NCBI GenBank assembly: GCA_900556195.1
Contig: USOJ01000026.1
Span: forward strand, 1-8,907
Source of the DNA: an uncultured Eubacteriales bacterium
GTDB taxonomy: Bacteria > Bacillota > Clostridia > Christensenellales > Borkfalkiaceae
DNA length: 8,907 nt
Reading direction: 5' to 3'
Under the pieces are notes generated by a model. That model was not told the DNA's origin and did not search any database. It worked only from the letters and a program-made list of their open reading frames with translations. How positions within the stretch are numbered: position 1 is the first letter of the stretch; every line of letters starts with the position of its first letter. The position numbers and the translations under genes are program-made. Of this stretch, positions 4,961 through 8,907 are shown piece by piece.

Positions 4961-7900
4961 ATGTCGGTTTATATCTGTAAAACTTATTTTGATTGTGTGG
5001 AAAGGGCGACGGATCACGTCGCCCGTTTTCCTATAAATTTAGACAACCCGATAATCGTTTTTTGCGAAGACAAACTCACGCTCGAAGTCGAGCGGGCTTT
5101 GGCGAAAAAACGCGGCGGAAATTTCAACGCCGAAGTTCTGTCTTTGGGCAGATACGCGTCGAAAAGGCTGACTGACAGAAAATACCTTTCGAAAGAAGGT
5201 ATGGCTATGGCGGTAAAAAAGATACTTACCGAAGTCGCGACCGAACTTACCGCGCTTAAAAAAACGGCTGGGTCGCCGTCTCTCGCAAGCGAAACGAGCG
5301 AACTCTTAGCGCAACTTAAATCCGCCAAAATCGACCCCTACGAACTTTTGAAAGCAACCGAAAATCTCGGCGGAAGATCGGCGGCTAAAATACGTGATAT
5401 CGCCACCGTTTTCGCTCGTTACGAAAAGTTTTTGTCCGAAAACGGACTTACCGACAGCAACAACGCCCTTTCGGGCATTTCGGAAGCGGTAAAAAACGAC
5501 GAAACTCTGAAAAACGCCGCCGTCGTATTTATAGGTTTTTCGTCGATAACGCGGCAGACCGCCGAAGCGATAGACGAAATTTCGAAAGCGGCGAAAAGCG
5601 CGGACTATTTCGCCGTGAAAGGCGAAAACGAAGACTTATTCGTAAACGAGTTTTATTCTTTCGTAAAAAAATACGACCGCTTGCCTACGGTCTGCCCGTC
5701 TTCGGTAACGGACGAAGCGGCAAGACTTTTAGACGGACTTTTCGACCCGACCGTATTTTCGAAAAACGGTAAATTCACAAAAAAAGTATACCTTTACGAA
5801 GCCAAAGATACCGCCGACGAGGCGGAATTCGTCGCAAGGCGCATACGCCGCTCGGTTATAGAAAAAGGCGCAAGATACCGCGATATAGCGATAGGCGCAG
5901 CCGATTACGACTCGTACTCGCTTATATTGAAACGCAAACTCGCCGACTACGATATTCCGTTTTATTCGGACGAAAAAACCAAACTGGCTTCGACCCCCGT
6001 CGCTTCGCTTATCGATTGTCTTTTCAGGGCGTTTTCGCCCGGATGCGATCTGGACGAAGTCAAAGAAGTAATCGGCAACGTTCTTTTTATTCCCGACAAA
6101 ACGGTATCCGACGAAATCTTACGGCTTATAACTTCCGATTCGTCAACCTATAAGTCGTTTATCAACGATTTTACGGTGGCGAACGACGAATATAAAAACG
6201 GCAAAGTAAAACTGCTTGCGGAATTTTTGAAAACGGCTAAACGCAGCGATTCCGCGAAGAATTACGCCGAAAGCGTACGCGGATTTTTAAGCGGTTGCAA
6301 CGCGGAAGAAAACGCGAAGACCGTCGCCGAAAAACTACGCGAATACAAGGCGGACGAAAAAGCGGCGATAGCCGAATCGCAGATAGAAAAATTTCTCGAA
6401 ATATTGGACGAAACCGAAGAGATACTCGGCAACACCGCGATAACCGCCGACGCCTACCGCAGAATTTTGCTGGCGGGCGAAACCTCTTCGGAGATGTCCG
6501 TAGTACAGCAACGAAACGACTGCGTTTACGTGGGGGATCTCAAAAATTGCAGATTCCGTCAATACGAAACCTTATACGCGATAGGGCTTACTTCCGACGT
6601 ACCCGCAACGCAAAACGACGGCGCGATTTTACTCGACGGCGATATAGCCGACCTTGAAAAACTCTCGCTTAAAATAGAACCGAAAATCAAGGTCGTGAAC
6701 GACCGCGAAAAAGAAGCGGTCGGGCTTGCTTTGGCTTCTTTCAAAAACAGACTTGTACTCACCCGCCCCGCGCTCGCGCGCGACGGTAAGCCCACGGCAA
6801 AGTCGGGCGTACTCGATTTCGTAGAAAAAATCTTTTCGGACGAAACCGCTCCGTTTACCCGCTTCACCGCTTCAGATCTCGAACACGACAAACACGACGA
6901 TTATACGATAGCCGACGACTATCTCGCCCGCCGACCCGCGTTTTTCTCGCTGGTCAAAAAGGGCAACGACTTCAAAGAGGGCGCGACGGACGACGAAGAA
7001 GAAATCGCTTCGGTAAGAGCGGCTTTTTCGAAAGCGGGCGATAACGAAGCCGTAAAGGCGTGCGACCGCCTGGTAGGGTTTATCAACCGCAAAAAACTCT
7101 TTGCCGAAGATCTGCCCTGCGAAAATTATTTTGCAAACGGCAACGTTTCGGCAAGCGCGATAGAGTGTTTTTATTCCTGCCCGTACAAGTGTTTTATGCG
7201 CTACTGCATAGGCGCAGCCGACGAAGACACGGGCAAAATAAAATCTATGGACTACGGCAACGTATTACATAAAGTAGTCGAATTGTTCGTAAAGCAAATA
7301 TCGACGGTAAAAAGCGAAGCCGAATGTAAAGAGTTGTCCGACAAAATCATAGGCGAAATTCTCGACGGCGACGAATATAAAAGGTTCAGAAAACGCCCGG
7401 ATTTTGCATACGCGCTCGAAAGGCTTACCGAAGAAGCCGCGAAGTTATGCGTTAAACTCTTCCGAGAATTCGCCGCTTCGGACTTCAAGCCTCTTTACGA
7501 AGAAGTATGGTTCGGTAAAGGCGGAGTTCTGCCCGCTTACCCGATAAACGCAAAACGACATTCGGGTTATCGCCTGCAAGGTAAAATCGACCGCGTTGAC
7601 GTTTACGAAAAATACGGGCGTATAATCGACTACAAGTCGGGCAAAGCCGAAGACAAGGTTTCGGATAAAAACTTCTTCACGGGCAGGCACGTTCAACTCT
7701 ACCTTTATATGAACGCGCTCGCAAAAGCGGGATATATCCCCGCAGGGGCGTACTACTACGCGCTTGACGACGCTTTCAAAAAAATCGACGACAAAGCGGT
7801 TTCGATGTACGGCAAAACGCTCGCCGAAGAAAATATTTTAAGGGCGACCGATAAAAACTTTTACGACAACCGTACGAGCGATATAATCGACGCCCGCATA

Positions 7901-8134
7901 GAAACGACCAAAAAGGACGGCGACAAAGCCAAAGGCTCGACCGTCGCCGAAGAAAACGTGATAAAAGCGTATATGCGTTACGCCGAAATTTTAGCCGAAA
8001 AAGCCGTGGATTACGTTTTGGACGGGGTTATCGTACCCGCGCCGTACAAGGGCGAATGCGAATATTGCGAATACGGCTCGGCGGGTTCGGCGAAGATTCG
8101 GACTACGAAGAAAGGGATATCCCGGACAGAATAA
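4961..8134 (+). CDS. addB: AddB subunit of AddAB helicase-nuclease, C-terminus frameshifted
   Basis: AddB pairs with AddA to process double-strand DNA ends for recombination, the role of RecBCD elsewhere. Helicase-like features include the RDIAIGAADYDSYSLILKRKL block encoded near 5880 and the VYVGDLKNCRFRQYETLYAIG block encoded near 6525. The C-terminal PD-(D/E)XK nuclease shows KIDRVD (D877), IIDYKSGK (D890, K892) and HVQLYLYM (Q912). Three of the four Fe-S cysteines typical of AddB are visible: C740 in YSCPY, and C1033 and C1036 in CEYCEY. The fourth is missing because the frame changes at about 8084: the read product continues as 15 unlike residues and stops at 8134 (1057 residues), whereas the frame starting at 8086 stays open to 8199 and overlaps addA. 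The N-terminus (MSVYICKTYFDCVE) has no Walker A motif, as in RexB-type subunits. The frame break could be a sequencing or assembly error or a true mutation. Confidence 0.9.
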   Translation: MSVYICKTYFDCVERATDHVARFPINLDNPIIVFCEDKLTLEVERALAKKRGGNFNAEVLSLGRYASKRLTDRKYLSKEGMAMAVKKILTEVATELTALKKTAGSPSLASETSELLAQLKSAKIDPYELLKATENLGGRSAAKIRDIATVFARYEKFLSENGLTDSNNALSGISEAVKNDETLKNAAVVFIGFSSITRQTAEAIDEISKAAKSADYFAVKGENEDLFVNEFYSFVKKYDRLPTVCPSSVTDEAARLLDGLFDPTVFSKNGKFTKKVYLYEAKDTADEAEFVARRIRRSVIEKGARYRDIAIGAADYDSYSLILKRKLADYDIPFYSDEKTKLASTPVASLIDCLFRAFSPGCDLDEVKEVIGNVLFIPDKTVSDEILRLITSDSSTYKSFINDFTVANDEYKNGKVKLLAEFLKTAKRSDSAKNYAESVRGFLSGCNAEENAKTVAEKLREYKADEKAAIAESQIEKFLEILDETEEILGNTAITADAYRRILLAGETSSEMSVVQQRNDCVYVGDLKNCRFRQYETLYAIGLTSDVPATQNDGAILLDGDIADLEKLSLKIEPKIKVVNDREKEAVGLALASFKNRLVLTRPALARDGKPTAKSGVLDFVEKIFSDETAPFTRFTASDLEHDKHDDYTIADDYLARRPAFFSLVKKGNDFKEGATDDEEEIASVRAAFSKAGDNEAVKACDRLVGFINRKKLFAEDLPCENYFANGNVSASAIECFYSCPYKCFMRYCIGAADEDTGKIKSMDYGNVLHKVVELFVKQISTVKSEAECKELSDKIIGEILDGDEYKRFRKRPDFAYALERLTEEAAKLCVKLFREFAASDFKPLYEEVWFGKGGVLPAYPINAKRHSGYRLQGKIDRVDVYEKYGRIIDYKSGKAEDKVSDKNFFTGRHVQLYLYMNALAKAGYIPAGAYYYALDDAFKKIDDKAVSMYGKTLAEENILRATDKNFYDNRTSDIIDARIETTKKDGDKAKGSTVAEENVIKAYMRYAEILAEKAVDYVLDGVIVPAPYKGECEYCEYGSAGSAKIRTTKKGISRTE

Positions 8135-8199
8135 TGCCGTCGCATATCGTAAAGGCTATCGAAGAAGAAAACTCGAAAGGGGGAAAAGAAAATGGCTGA
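8086..8199 (+). other. addB: Out-of-frame continuation of addB
   Basis: From TTC at 8086, one base back from the addB frame, an open stretch encodes FGEDSDYEERDIPDRIMPSH and about 17 further residues rich in Glu and Lys. It ends at TGA 8197-8199, inside the first codons of addA (ATGGCTGA). AddB proteins normally end with an acidic tail of this kind shortly after the last cluster cysteine, and a stop overlapping the next start is typical of coupled genes. A net loss of one (or four) bases around 8083-8088 would explain it. With the frame restored, AddB would have about 1079-1080 residues. Confidence 0.75.
8176..8183 (+). promoter_or_regulatory. Ribosome binding site of addA
   Basis: AAAGGGGG lies 8 bases before the ATG at 8192 and lies inside the restored addB tail, consistent with translational coupling. 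Confidence 0.75.
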
Positions 8200-8907
8200 C
8201 AACGAAAAAAACTACACCCCCGACCAAAGAAAAGCGGTAATCGCCGAGGGCAGAAACGTACTCGTTTCGGCTTCGGCGGGGAGCGGAAAAACCTTCGTAA
8301 TGATAGAAAGAGTTATAAGACTAATCGTCGAAGGCAAAGCCGAAGTCGGCGAAATACTCGCCGTTACCTACACCACCGCCGCGGCGGAAGAGATGAAACA
8401 AAAACTCGTGAAAGCGATTATAGCGGAGATAAACGCGGGGCGCGACGCGGCGAGATTCCGTAAAGCCTTGTCGGAAGTCCCAACCGCTTCGATTTCGACT
8501 TTTCACTCTTTCTGCGCGAATTTGATCCGCACCTACTTTTACGCTCTCGACGTAGACCCGTCCGTTTCGGTCGCCGACGAAAATCAGGCGGGTGAACTGA
8601 AAAACAAGGCGCTCGATTCTCTTTTCGAAAGTTTATACGAAACCCGCGACGAAGACTTTTTATATCTCGTACGCATTATGGGCAGATCGCGCGGCGACGA
8701 TTCTCTTAAAGAGACCGTTAAAAAACTCTACGAGTTCGCCTCGTCGGAAAAATCCGCCGAAGAATTTTTGACGAAAGCCGCCGAAAATATAACCGAAAAA
8801 TCTTTCTATAAGTCGGAAAACGAACTATACGGCATTTTCGCGGCGTATATAAAAGAACTTATCCGAATAGGCGAAAACCTTACGAGCCTTGCCGAAAGTT
8901 ACGGCTA
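8192..8907 (+). CDS. addA: AddA subunit of AddAB helicase-nuclease, N-terminal part (cut by window end)
   Basis: The first 238 codons of a UvrD-like superfamily 1 helicase are present with no stop before the window end. The product begins MADNEKNYTPDQRKAVIAEG, where YTPDQRKAV is the adenine-sensing Q motif. Walker A follows as SASAGSGKT (residues 26-34), then motif Ia AVTYTTAAAEEMKQKL and motif Ic ISTFHSFC. Motif Ia reads TYTTAAAEEM where many homologues have TFTNAAAAEM. AddA supplies the 3'-5' helicase motor and a second nuclease domain, which would lie beyond the window. It follows addB, whose restored stop overlaps its start. In Bacillota the order addB-addA is standard. Confidence 0.95.
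   Translation, partial: MADNEKNYTPDQRKAVIAEGRNVLVSASAGSGKTFVMIERVIRLIVEGKAEVGEILAVTYTTAAAEEMKQKLVKAIIAEINAGRDAARFRKALSEVPTASISTFHSFCANLIRTYFYALDVDPSVSVADENQAGELKNKALDSLFESLYETRDEDFLYLVRIMGRSRGDDSLKETVKKLYEFASSEKSAEEFLTKAAENITEKSFYKSENELYGIFAAYIKELIRIGENLTSLAESYG

Noticed and set aside
8083..8089. Programmed -1 frameshift in addB
   Set aside because: GGGTTCG is not a canonical slippery heptamer (XXXYYYZ), and the fourth cysteine would still be missing. An indel or sequencing error is simpler.

Overview
This 8.9 kb window looks like a chromosomal segment of a Bacillota/Clostridia-type bacterium. The evidence is the AddAB recombination pair, Shine-Dalgarno sites of the AGGGGG type, sigma-A-like promoters (TTGACA-like / 17-18 bp / TATAAT) and AT-rich spacers around genes of moderate GC. 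TGA is used as a normal stop (alaS), so the standard bacterial code fits. Placement in a gut Christensenellales-like lineage is only a guess from overall codon and sequence style.

Layout: (1) 1-907, an AraC-family regulator on the + strand. (2) 908-967, a perfect 30 bp palindrome acting as a two-way terminator between convergent genes. (3) 968-1939 on the - strand, a GH130 mannoside phosphorylase. (4) 1940-2107, a divergent control region with opposed promoters and a tandem repeat of 21 bp period that looks like an AraC-type operator. (5) 2108-2905 on the + strand, a second AraC-family regulator. (6) 2906-3053, a spacer with the alaS promoter. (7) 3054-4883, a short alanyl-tRNA synthetase of 609 residues that lacks the usual beta-barrel and C-Ala domains and resembles the form known from Patescibacteria/CPR. 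(8) 4961-8134, addB, which appears to lose its reading frame at about 8084, just where the last Fe-S cysteine is expected. (9) 8192 to the window end, the start of addA, overlapping the restored addB frame.

Functionally, the left half is a small sugar-response locus: two regulators flank one phosphorolytic enzyme, and the second regulator shares a divergent control region with it. The right half is housekeeping: translation (alaS), then double-strand break repair (addB-addA).

The points most worth a second look are the two regulator genes, both of which seem to start exactly at the transcription start (TATAAT-6 nt-ATG, no ribosome binding site); the 21 bp tandem operator; the compact CPR-like AlaRS; and the addB frame break. 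I see no mobile element, CRISPR array, tRNA or rRNA, and no clearly new multi-gene system.
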